Shown here: one piece after another, positions 19,161-30,518 of the stretch
How positions within the stretch are numbered: the first letter of the stretch is position 1
Layout: every line of letters starts with the position of its first letter
Assembly (NCBI GenBank): GCA_943358095.1
Contig: CALRGT010000006.1
Location: 1-47,419 of the forward strand
Length of the DNA stretch: 47,419 nt
Reading direction: 5' to 3'
Source of the DNA: an uncultured Candidatus Saccharimonas sp.
Lineage (GTDB): Bacteria; Patescibacteriota; Saccharimonadia; Saccharimonadales; AQU-01
Notes under the pieces: generated by a model
Database searches by the model: none
What the model was told of the DNA's origin: nothing
Seen by the model: only the letters and a program-made list of their open reading frames with translations
Program-made: the position numbers and the translations under genes

Positions 19161-20576
19161 CAACCAGCATTTTAATCGATTAGTCGAAAACGGTAATCCC
19201 GTCGGTGAAGTTATTGGCGTTGAAGGATTTCTTATTAAGGTTAAAGGCCTGCATCCGGTTAATGCTCATGCGCTTATTTTGTTTGAAGATGGTAGCAAGG
19301 GTTTTGTTCATCAGGTCCTAGAGGCTCACGTTGTAGTGCTGCATCTTGGGGTACTGAAGCTTACGGCCGGTCTATTGGCTGTCGTTCAGTATCAAGAATT
19401 GGTTAGCAAAGTTGGCAAAGATTTTATTGGTCGCGTCGTGTCGGTTATGGGTGAGCCACTTGATGGTAAAGGACCAATAGCTGCCAATGCCGTCCGGCCA
19501 GTTTTTCACCCAGCTCCTCCACTCCACACTCGTAAATTACTAGATACGCAGCTAGAGAGTGGTATAACCGCCATTGACTCGCTATTTCCGATTGTTCGCG
19601 GACAGCGCATGGCGTTACTTGGCGATAGCAAGTCTGGCAAAAGTACCCTCGCTACTCAGCTAATCATTAACCAAAAAAATACAGACCAAATTGTGGTTTA
19701 TTCACTTATAGCAAAACGACGAAGTGATATAGATAATCTACTAAAACATCTTGAAGAAAACGGTGGAATGGAGAAGGCTATCGTTATCGTTTCTACTATG
19801 TTTGAGTCTTTGATTGTTAGTTATCTCGCGCCTTATGTAGCCTGTGCTATGGCTGAATATTTGTGGCAAGAATGTGACCAAGATACTGTTATTATTTATG
19901 ACGATTTAACTACTCACGCCCATGTAACTAGAGAAATCGCTCTAATGTCTGGTGTTAGTCCTGGACGAGATTCTTATCCTGGCGATATGTTTTATGCACA
20001 TTCTAGCCTGCTGGAACGAGCCGGTAGACTTGAAAGTACTGGCAAGCACTTAACGAGTATTCCGATAGTATTGGCCGCGGGTGGTGATATAACAGCCTAT
20101 CTACCGACTAACATAATTTCTATAACTGACGGGCAGTGGATATTAGATATGTCGATCTTCCGAAAGGGTATTCGACCAGCTATTAATATGGGGTTATCAG
20201 TTACGCGCGTTGGCGGTGTTGGTCATAATAAACGCCAGAAAACAATTGCCGCACAGACCTTAAAGTTACTTGCAGATTATCGTCAGGCTGAGGAGTTTTC
20301 TCATTTCGGGTCTGAATTAGGACCAGAAGCCCGGCGATCACTAGAAGTTGGCAAACATATATTTGAAGTGCTAACACAAGGTCCAGGCGATACATACTCG
20401 GTCATGGCTCAACAACTAATGCTGGACATTATTCTCAATGCAGAACTAGGGTCCATTCTTGATATCAGTAAGCTTAAGTTAATGTCGCGCGAGGCTGCGA
20501 CAAAAGTTACGACTGAAATATTGTACGAGCAGACGAAGCTTGAATTAAAAAATCAGGTAATGCTTGGAGTTAAGTC

Positions 20577-20580
<4 letters not shown>
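19153..20580 (+). CDS. atpA: F-type ATP synthase subunit alpha
   Basis: ALLGDSKSGKSTLATQ P-loop; MGEPLDGKGPI; IIYDDLTTHAHVTREIALMSGVSPGRDSYPGDMFYAHSSLLERAG; SVTRVGG with Arg finger. Confidence 0.95.
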
Positions 20581-22741
<2,161 letters not shown>

Positions 22742-22765
22742 GCTAATGCAAGGAACTATTGGATA

Positions 22766-23113
22766 ATGCCAGAAGATGCACCAAAATCAGCTCCCCATCC
22801 ATCAACCGTTCAAGAGACCTTAGCACTTGCTGCTAAGAGAAATAGCGAGCAGGCAAAATCTAGCGCAAAGATTATGCATGTTAAGGTTTATGCTCCGTTT
22901 AAGACTTATTACGACGGTGACGCAACAAGTATTTCTGCCATAAACGACACAGGTCCATTTGATATTCTGCCGCGACACCATAACTTTATGACGTTAGTAA
23001 ATAAATGCGATGTCATTATTCGGACAGAAGACGGCGACGAATTAAGAGTGCCTATTAATCGCGGTGTCATGCACGTTAAGGCCGACCGAGTTGATGTGTT
23101 TTTGGACGTATAG
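22766..23113 (+). CDS. atpC: F-type ATP synthase subunit epsilon, short form
   Basis: Follows atpD; MHVKVYAPFKTYYDGDATSISAINDTGPFDILPRHHNFMTLV matches the epsilon beta-sandwich; ends without the two C-terminal helices. Confidence 0.85.
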   Translation: MPEDAPKSAPHPSTVQETLALAAKRNSEQAKSSAKIMHVKVYAPFKTYYDGDATSISAINDTGPFDILPRHHNFMTLVNKCDVIIRTEDGDELRVPINRGVMHVKADRVDVFLDV

Positions 23114-23152
23114 TGACTTTAGCTTATGTTTGATTTAGCGTAATATAGTTTT

Positions 23153-23782
23153 ATGAAGATAGTTATATTTGGAGCAAATGGTAAGATTGGGCGGCTAGTT
23201 GTGGCTGAGGCATTAAGGCGTGGTCATAGCGTTCGAGCTTTTGTGCATAATCATAGCGATATTGCAGACGACAGTAACCTTAGTATCTTTAAGGGTGATA
23301 TATATGACGTGGATTCTTGCCGTAGCGCTATAAAAGGTTGCGACGCAGTTGTTAGCACGCTAGGCAGCTGGGGTACTCCCAAAAAAGATGTCGTATCAAC
23401 AGCGATGGAGAATATTATTCCAATAATGCAGAATTTGAAAATAAATAAAATTGTAACTTTGACTGGGGCAGATAGTGAGGCTTCTAATGATATTAGAGGC
23501 CTAGCGCATAAGCTTAGTCGTCCGTTGCTGGCTACTATTGCCGGTAAAATATTGGCTGACGGTGAAAAGCATATTAATTTATTAGAGAATAGCGGCTTGA
23601 ACTGGTCCGTAGTAAGGTCGCCAATTATGACAAATTACGGGCAAGCGAGTAATTTTAAACTTACCGAAGATCGGCCAATGCCATGGCAAACTATTAATCG
23701 TAAGTCGGTAGCAATTGCTATGGTTGATCTATTAGAGACGACAGAAGGCGAGCTAAAAGCTCCGTATATTGTACGCAAATGA
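23153..23782 (+). CDS. NAD(P)-binding SDR / NmrA-like protein
   Basis: MKIVIFGANGKIGRLVVAEALRRGHSVRAFVH Rossmann motif; FKGDIYD; NWSVVRSP. Confidence 0.88.
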   Translation: MKIVIFGANGKIGRLVVAEALRRGHSVRAFVHNHSDIADDSNLSIFKGDIYDVDSCRSAIKGCDAVVSTLGSWGTPKKDVVSTAMENIIPIMQNLKINKIVTLTGADSEASNDIRGLAHKLSRPLLATIAGKILADGEKHINLLENSGLNWSVVRSPIMTNYGQASNFKLTEDRPMPWQTINRKSVAIAMVDLLETTEGELKAPYIVRK

Positions 23783-24279
23783 AACAAATAATTGTTGAGG
23801 AGTCTTACCAGTCTGGATATGAATATGCTTTAGTCTGCCAAATGGGCAAAGATTTTGATGAAGATTTTAAGCCAGATTTAACTCCTCAGCAAATGTTAAA
23901 AATGGGAATTTTTGCCGGTAATTATTTTAAGCAAGTGCCTAAAGAATTTCCGTCTGATTGGTTTGATGGTGTCGTATTGAGCGACAAGGCTAATCCAGAA
24001 CTAAATTATTTTAAAGTAAAAGCTAGTCAACCTTTGGCTGAGTGGCAACGCAAAGGTTGGATTTATTTCGAAGATCCGCTTGGTTGGTTCCTCTGGTACT
24101 GTCGTTATTATTGCGGTCGTAGAATTCCAGCTGAAGATGCCAGACAGATAAAACGCTGGAAAGCGATGAGCCGCCATATTAGTCAGCTAAAGAATAATTG
24201 CCAAGTTGGTGATTATAGCTGTCGCCCAAGACAGCGTCAGGCATTGCTGCACTGGGCATACGACTCCACTAAAATGTAG
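23779..24279 (+). CDS. Conserved hypothetical protein (C-terminal CRPRQRQALLHWAYDSTKM)
   Basis: ATG overlaps the upstream stop (ATGA); WFLWYCRYYCGRRIPAEDARQIKRWKAMSRHISQLKNNC. Confidence 0.7.
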   Translation: MKQIIVEESYQSGYEYALVCQMGKDFDEDFKPDLTPQQMLKMGIFAGNYFKQVPKEFPSDWFDGVVLSDKANPELNYFKVKASQPLAEWQRKGWIYFEDPLGWFLWYCRYYCGRRIPAEDARQIKRWKAMSRHISQLKNNCQVGDYSCRPRQRQALLHWAYDSTKM

Positions 24280-24324
24280 ATTGTGCAAGCTTTTGCGCGT
24301 TAATTTGTGTACAATAACAGGTAT

Positions 24325-25464
24325 ATGTCGAAAAAAGTATTCGTAGGTTTAAGTGGTGGCGTTGATTCGTCCGTAGCAGCGGCTTTGCTTGTTGAGCAGG
24401 GCTATGAAGTTGTTGGCGTTTATATGAAAAACTGGAGCAAAGATTTGCCTGGTTTTCCGTGTCCTTGGAAAGAAGATTATCAGGATGCTAAACGTGTAGC
24501 TGTGCAACTTGGTATTGAGTTTCGAATGTTTGATTTTGAGAAAGAGTATTTCGAAAAAGTTGTTGATTATATGCTTGATGGATTTCGATCTGGTATTACA
24601 CCTAATCCAGATATTATGTGTAATCAAGAAATCAAATTTAAATTATTTCTAGATGTTGCGCTCGAACAAGGCGCTGATATGATTGCGACCGGACATTACG
24701 CCAAGGTCATAACTAAGATTCAAACCAAAACAGATACAAACTCTGAAATCACAAAATCCTTAGATACAAGGGTTAAACCCTTAACAGATGGGGAAAATGT
24801 GATTTTAAATCTATTAGGGGTGGCTAAGGATGATAATAAGGACCAGACGTACTTTCTTTATAGAGTAACTGAAGCGGCTCTGGGTAAGACTTTATTTCCG
24901 CTTGGTGATTATACTAAGCCAGAGGTTAGAGAACTTGCTAAGAAGTTTGGTCTAGTTACTGCTGCTAAAAAAGAAAGTATGGGTATTTGTTTTGTCGGTA
25001 AAGTTGGTATTAAGGAATTCTTGCAGCAATATGTTACGACCGCACCTGGTCCAATTATCGACGATAAGGGTAAAATTATTGGTGAACATGACGGTGCGAT
25101 ATTCTACACAACTGGGCAGCGTCACGGTCTAAATGTAGGCGGTGGACTGCCTTATTATGTGGTTGGAAAAGATATGGATAAGAACGAAGTTTATGTAACG
25201 GCGGATATTGATGACATCAGGCTGTGGAGTAAGGATTTTGTAATTAATAGCGCGCACTGGATAAATGACGCACCGCAAAATACTGACGATCTGAAAGTTC
25301 GAACGCGGCACCGCGCAACACCGCTTTCAGTAGTAGCAATTAAGAAATTGGACAATGGTAATTGGCATATCAGTTTGGACGAAGAAGTGCGAGCGTTAAC
25401 AGCAGGACAGTCAGCTGTATTTTATCAAGATGGTGTTTGTCTGGGTGGCGGAATTATCATATAG
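24325..25464 (+). CDS. mnmA: tRNA-specific 2-thiouridylase (start revised to ATG 24325)
   Basis: VFVGLSGGVDSSVAAALL; NPDIMCNQEIKF; ATGHYAKV; KDQTYFLYRV; MGICFVGK; YTTGQRHGLNVGG. Confidence 0.96.
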   Translation: MSKKVFVGLSGGVDSSVAAALLVEQGYEVVGVYMKNWSKDLPGFPCPWKEDYQDAKRVAVQLGIEFRMFDFEKEYFEKVVDYMLDGFRSGITPNPDIMCNQEIKFKLFLDVALEQGADMIATGHYAKVITKIQTKTDTNSEITKSLDTRVKPLTDGENVILNLLGVAKDDNKDQTYFLYRVTEAALGKTLFPLGDYTKPEVRELAKKFGLVTAAKKESMGICFVGKVGIKEFLQQYVTTAPGPIIDDKGKIIGEHDGAIFYTTGQRHGLNVGGGLPYYVVGKDMDKNEVYVTADIDDIRLWSKDFVINSAHWINDAPQNTDDLKVRTRHRATPLSVVAIKKLDNGNWHISLDEEVRALTAGQSAVFYQDGVCLGGGIII

Positions 25465-25513
25465 CTATTGCTTATAATTGATATTTATTGTAAAATAGCC
25501 TACAGTAAATACC

Positions 25514-26011
25514 ATGATTAAATCAGAATCAATCCCAACTCCGGAAGACTGGAAAGCAATACAGGGAGGCAAGCCCCGTATCTTTGAGAGTGCGTCTAAG
25601 AAAAGTTTTAGGGTAATTCATGTCTATGGGTCTAAGTTTGAGCCTGAAAAGACAGAAGAATATCCTCAGTATGGATATGAAATTCCAACTATAGGTGAAA
25701 ATATGAAAGATTCTCTCGAGAATCCGATAAAAATAGAGTTCTTAAATAGTAAGCTCGAGGTCCCTGCGGTTAGAAGGATTACTGTACCTGCCGCATTGCT
25801 TATTCAGTATCACGGCAATCCTTGTATGCAACGAACCGCAGATAATGAAGGAGTGAAGGCTGGCTATGATAAGTTATCAACTGCCGAAGAATTTGATTTC
25901 CATTTGCAGAAGCTGGAGCATGACGGTTATACAGAACAGCGTCTAGGAATTGACCCGAATAGCAATGGCTTCCGTTTGTTACCAATGGTGCGTGTCGAAA
26001 AAACTGCTTAG
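25514..26011 (+). CDS. Hypothetical protein
   Basis: Intact 165-aa ORF in an intergenic slot with its own ATG; no recognised family. Confidence 0.55.
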   Translation: MIKSESIPTPEDWKAIQGGKPRIFESASKKSFRVIHVYGSKFEPEKTEEYPQYGYEIPTIGENMKDSLENPIKIEFLNSKLEVPAVRRITVPAALLIQYHGNPCMQRTADNEGVKAGYDKLSTAEEFDFHLQKLEHDGYTEQRLGIDPNSNGFRLLPMVRVEKTA

Positions 26012-26055
26012 CTTTAGGCTAATAAATACCCGTACAATCTGTTATTATTAATCTT

Positions 26056-27960
26056 ATGACAGCACAAGAAATCCGAAAAGCTTATCTGGATAGCATGGTT
26101 AATAATGGCCATAGCATAATTCCTCGTGCACTTTTGGTGCCGCCAAACGATCCTACAACATTATTTACCGGCAGTGGAATGCAGCCACTAATACCATTTT
26201 TGCTTGGAGAAAAACATCAAGACGGTACAAGACTCGTTAATAGTCAGACTTGTTTGCGAGCTCAAGATATAGATGATGTCGGCGACAATCGTCATACGAC
26301 TTTTTTTGAAATGCTTGGAAACTGGAGTTTGGGTGATTATTTTAAGACCGAACAATTACGCTGGTTTTTTGAATTTTTGGTTGCCAAGGTTGGGTTAGAT
26401 CCGAATCGAATATATGTAACATGTTGCAGTGGATTCCCAGAATTTGGGGTACCTAAGGATTTAGAGTCGGCTCAACTATGGAGCGATCTATTTGACGAAC
26501 AAGGTGTTGATAATAAACAAGTTGAAATAGGCAGCGAAGAGAACGGTTATAAAGTTGGTGAACAGTCGGGTAGGATATTCTTTTATGACGAGAAGAATTG
26601 GTGGAGTCGTAATGGTGCACCTAAAGATGTCAAAGTTGGCGAGCCTTGCGGCCCAGACAGCGAAGTCTTCTATTTATTTGATCAGATTAAACATGACACC
26701 AGCTTTGGCGAACTATGTCATCCTAACTGCGACTGCGGTCGTTATATGGAAATCGGTAATTCAGTCTTTATGGAATATTTGCGAACAGACAAAGGATTCG
26801 AGAAATTACCGGCTCGTAATGTCGATTTCGGTGGTGGACTAGAAAGAATTGCTGCTGCCCAACTAGATAGTCCTGACGTTTTTAAAATCAGTATTTTGTT
26901 GCCAATAGTCGAATCGCTAGAGCAGATGAGTGGCAAAAAATACGAAAGTCACACTGCTAGTATGCGAGTTATCGCCGACCATCTGCGTGCTGCAACATTT
27001 TTGGCTGTGGATGGTATTGTTCCAAGCAATAAAGAGCAAGGTTATGTTATGCGTCGCTTAATGCGCCGAGCAATACGGTTTGCTTTCGAGCTTGGTGTCG
27101 AACAAGATCTTTGTAGCAAAATAGTACCGGTCATAACGGATTTATATAAAAATGATTATCCTGAAGTTTCTGCAAAATGCGACGAAGTTGTGGCAATCCT
27201 AACTAAGGAAGAAAAAATATTCCGTCAAACACTACGAAAAGGCCTGAAAGAGTTTGAAAACTTATTTGGTGAAGAAAATAAGAAAACTAAAGTAGAGAAT
27301 CACGGCGCAGCATTATTCCAGCTATATGACACTTATGGCTTTCCTTTAGAGCTAAGTATCGAAGAGGCCTATAAGCAGAATGTCGACTTAGACAAAGATT
27401 GGAAGCAACAATTTGACGCTAAAATGACAGAGCAACGCGAGCGCTCACAAACCGCAAGTAAAGGCACATTTAAGGGTGGACTTGGTGGTCAAACATTGCA
27501 GCACAAAAAATATCACACCGCCACGCATTTGATGTACCAGGCATTACGCCAGGTTTTGGGCGACCATGTCATCCAAAGAGGCAGTAACATTACTGAGGAG
27601 CGTCTAAGATTTGACTTTAGCCATGACGGTAAAGTTACGCCAGAACAGATAAAACAGGTCGAGGATATCGTAAATGAACAAATTTCCAAGGACCTAAAAA
27701 TAAGTTTTCAAGAATATCCTACTAAAGTCGCCAGAGAAGAAATGCACGCACTTGGACAGTTCGGTGACAGATACGGCGAAACAGTCAAAGTCTATAAAAT
27801 GATTGCAGAAGACGCGGACAAGCCGTTTAGTTTTGAGATCTGTGGCGGACCGCATGTTGACCACACTCACCAGTTAATTGAAGACGACAAAAAGTTTAAA
27901 ATATTAAAGGAAGAAGCTAGCTCAGCTGGTATTCGACGAATCAAAGCTGCTTTAGTCTAA
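26056..27960 (+). CDS. alaS: Alanyl-tRNA synthetase, short form ending at the editing domain
   Basis: Catalytic core FTGSGMQPLIPFLLG, CLRAQDIDDVGDNRHTTFFEMLGNWSLGDYF; editing motifs HTATHLMYQAL and CGGPHVDHT; ends EEASSAGIRRIKAALV. Confidence 0.96.
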   Translation: MTAQEIRKAYLDSMVNNGHSIIPRALLVPPNDPTTLFTGSGMQPLIPFLLGEKHQDGTRLVNSQTCLRAQDIDDVGDNRHTTFFEMLGNWSLGDYFKTEQLRWFFEFLVAKVGLDPNRIYVTCCSGFPEFGVPKDLESAQLWSDLFDEQGVDNKQVEIGSEENGYKVGEQSGRIFFYDEKNWWSRNGAPKDVKVGEPCGPDSEVFYLFDQIKHDTSFGELCHPNCDCGRYMEIGNSVFMEYLRTDKGFEKLPARNVDFGGGLERIAAAQLDSPDVFKISILLPIVESLEQMSGKKYESHTASMRVIADHLRAATFLAVDGIVPSNKEQGYVMRRLMRRAIRFAFELGVEQDLCSKIVPVITDLYKNDYPEVSAKCDEVVAILTKEEKIFRQTLRKGLKEFENLFGEENKKTKVENHGAALFQLYDTYGFPLELSIEEAYKQNVDLDKDWKQQFDAKMTEQRERSQTASKGTFKGGLGGQTLQHKKYHTATHLMYQALRQVLGDHVIQRGSNITEERLRFDFSHDGKVTPEQIKQVEDIVNEQISKDLKISFQEYPTKVAREEMHALGQFGDRYGETVKVYKMIAEDADKPFSFEICGGPHVDHTHQLIEDDKKFKILKEEASSAGIRRIKAALV

Positions 27961-28031
27961 ATAACCACTTGTAAAGCATAACCGTTGTGATACGATAAAA
28001 CTGTTAATATAAAAAACAAAAACAATAAAAT

Positions 28032-29003
28032 ATGAAGAAAAAACAGATTAAAGGCACCAAGCCCAAGCTTGTTAGTCACTATTCAAACACCGGTAAACGT
28101 ATGTCGTCTCAACATACATCCTATCCGTTATTGGTGTTTATTTTGTTACTTCTTGGTGTGTTTATGACTGGATTTACGTTAAAAGTTAGTGCTAGCGACG
28201 TAGTTGTTAGTGCTTTTGTTCAGGCACCAATACCAACTGTCCCGGCTACTATAATTACTCCCGTTGCGAACGCTCGATTTAATGATTCGCAAACTACGGT
28301 CACCGGTACTTGCGCGTCTGCGAATATGGTGAAGCTTTATCGAAATAATAATTTTAGCGGTGCTGTACTCTGCGCCATAGACAATACATTCCAAATCCAA
28401 ACAGCTCTTTTTGAAGGGTCTAACGATTTACAGGCTAGAGTCTTTAATATCACTAATGATGAGGGTCCGCAGTCTGCAGTTGTAAGAGTATATTATGACG
28501 TTCCGGCTATATCTACTCCATCAAGTGTGCCTCAGTTCATGATTTCTGCCGATAACCTATATAAGGGTTACAATGTAGGTGACACAATTGAGTGGCAAAT
28601 AGGCGCCGTTGGTGGAACAGCTCCCTATGCTTTTAGTATCGACTGGGGCGACGGAAACACCTCGATCGTAAGCAGACGAGATGAGGGAGTTTTTATAACC
28701 AAGCACGTTTATAAACAAATTGGCGGATATAAGGGTAGTTATATAATTAGAGTAACGGCTTCTGACGCAAACGATAAGTCGTCGTTCATACAATTAATGA
28801 TAATCATACAAGACAGTAAAAACGTATCTAATAGCATCCCAGCAGTAGGCTCTATCGATAATACTACTCCAACCCTACCTTTTAATATGCAGTTATTCTG
28901 GCCTGCATATGTTGTGACATTCTTGATGGTTATAAGTTTCTGGCTAGGACAACGCCGAACACTGGTTAAGCCTAAGCACAGACTTCATGCACATAAAGGC
29001 TAG
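28032..29003 (+). CDS. Secreted/membrane-anchored PKD/Ig-like domain protein
   Basis: N- and C-terminal hydrophobic segments; GGTAPYAFSIDWGDGNTS PKD-like motif. Confidence 0.6.
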   Translation: MKKKQIKGTKPKLVSHYSNTGKRMSSQHTSYPLLVFILLLLGVFMTGFTLKVSASDVVVSAFVQAPIPTVPATIITPVANARFNDSQTTVTGTCASANMVKLYRNNNFSGAVLCAIDNTFQIQTALFEGSNDLQARVFNITNDEGPQSAVVRVYYDVPAISTPSSVPQFMISADNLYKGYNVGDTIEWQIGAVGGTAPYAFSIDWGDGNTSIVSRRDEGVFITKHVYKQIGGYKGSYIIRVTASDANDKSSFIQLMIIIQDSKNVSNSIPAVGSIDNTTPTLPFNMQLFWPAYVVTFLMVISFWLGQRRTLVKPKHRLHAHKG

Positions 29004-29076
29004 GATATTTTGTGAATAATATGAGTACAGACAAGGCCTATTAAATTAAAATGGAAAGTTTGGCAGCCATCTATGG

Positions 29077-29085
29077 TGTTATAAT
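29077..29085 (+). promoter_or_regulatory. Extended -10 (TGT TATAAT) of ftsA
   Basis: ggTGTTATAATttaagggattATG. Confidence 0.5.
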
Positions 29086-29095
29086 TTAAGGGATT

Positions 29096-30391
29096 ATGCT
29101 TAAAAAAATAAAATCACTTAGCCATAAGGCAATCAAGAAAGCGGTGAGCAAAAGCTCTTCCGAGCGCTACATTGTTGGCCTAGATATTGGTACTGAATTT
29201 GTTAAAGCTTTAGTTGGCAGAATTAATGATGATAATATCGAGATAATTGGTTCTGGCCGCGCACATCAAGAGTTCAGTGCGATGCAGGCAGGAGCGATTG
29301 CCAATATATCTGCAGTTGTGGCTAATTGTGACAAGGCTTTGAATGATGCTGAGCAACAGGCTGGTGTAAGTGTTAGACCTTCTGTAATTGGTATAGCCGG
29401 AGAGCTAGTAAAGGGCACTACATCAACTGTGCGTTGTCGGCGCCGTGACCCTAATAAAGAACTTGACCTAGATGAAATCGAGCGAATTATTGGTCTTGTA
29501 CAAAAGCGAGCAGAAGAAAAAGCTAAAAAACAACTAATGTGGGAATTGGGCGGCAAAGATGTCGAGATTAGACTAGTAAACAGCGCGCTAGTTGGAATAG
29601 AAATAGATGGCTATCCTGTTACTAGTCCGGTGGGCTTCAAAGGCAAAGAAGTTGTGGTTCAGTTATATACGGCCTTTGCGCCGATGATACATATTGGAGC
29701 GCTAGAACGAACAGCTCAAGAATTAGACGTTGATTTGTTAGCACTTGCTGCTGAACCTTTTGCGGTTGCTCGCTCGATGATTGGCAATAGTACTGATACT
29801 TCTATGAGTGCAATATTAATGGATATTGGTGGTGGTACGACAGATATTGCCGTTATTAATGACGGTGGAGTGCAAGGCACTAAAATGTTTGGCATCGGTG
29901 GACGAGCATTCACACGTGCCATTGAACGGGAGTTGGGTGTTAGCTTCGACGAAGCCGAAGAACTAAAGCTGGCATTAGGTAACAACAAGACCCCAAGTAG
30001 CAAAACGAGATCTGTAGAATTAGCACTAAAGAAGACATTAGATGTTTGGACAAGTGGAGTTGAACTGGCACTTGCCGAATTTACTAATTTAGATAATCTG
30101 CCTCATAAGATTCTGCTATGTGGAGGCGGATCATCACTTGATATGTTGGTAGATAAGTTAACTGAGTCTAACTGGTATCTACAGCTACCTTTTACTCGTA
30201 AGCCCGTCGTGCAGCATATAAAACCAAGCCAGGTTGTGGGCATTACCGACAAGACTGGCGATGTAATTGACCATACATTTATTACAGCAATGGGTCTTCT
30301 GCGAGTTGGCCTAGATACTGTTCATCAACACGATAGTGATATTTCTGGTAGTGCTTTTCGTGAGCGAATTGATAGAATGTTAAGAGCATGA
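29096..30391 (+). CDS. ftsA: Cell division protein FtsA
   Basis: YIVGLDIGTEFVKALVGRI; SAILMDIGGGTTDIAVINDGG; GIGGRAFTRAIERELGVSFDEAEELKL; LLCGGGSSLDML. Confidence 0.88.
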   Translation: MLKKIKSLSHKAIKKAVSKSSSERYIVGLDIGTEFVKALVGRINDDNIEIIGSGRAHQEFSAMQAGAIANISAVVANCDKALNDAEQQAGVSVRPSVIGIAGELVKGTTSTVRCRRRDPNKELDLDEIERIIGLVQKRAEEKAKKQLMWELGGKDVEIRLVNSALVGIEIDGYPVTSPVGFKGKEVVVQLYTAFAPMIHIGALERTAQELDVDLLALAAEPFAVARSMIGNSTDTSMSAILMDIGGGTTDIAVINDGGVQGTKMFGIGGRAFTRAIERELGVSFDEAEELKLALGNNKTPSSKTRSVELALKKTLDVWTSGVELALAEFTNLDNLPHKILLCGGGSSLDMLVDKLTESNWYLQLPFTRKPVVQHIKPSQVVGITDKTGDVIDHTFITAMGLLRVGLDTVHQHDSDISGSAFRERIDRMLRA

Positions 30392-30500
30392 GTATAAAAG
30401 CCAATTTACCATTTACCATTTACCGTTTTTCATTGAGCCTCAATGCTCAAATGCCAAATGCCAAATTAATGTTCAATGTTAAATGTTTAATGTTAAATTC
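30392..30500. repeat. Degenerate heptameric tandem repeats (ATTTACC x3; AAATGCC x2; AATGTTN x4)
   Basis: ...aATTTACCATTTACCATTTACCG...CAAATGCCAAATGCCAAATT AATGTTCAATGTTAAATGTTTAATGTTAAATT. Confidence 0.8.
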
Positions 30501-30518
30501 TACCGAAGGAAGAGCCTC

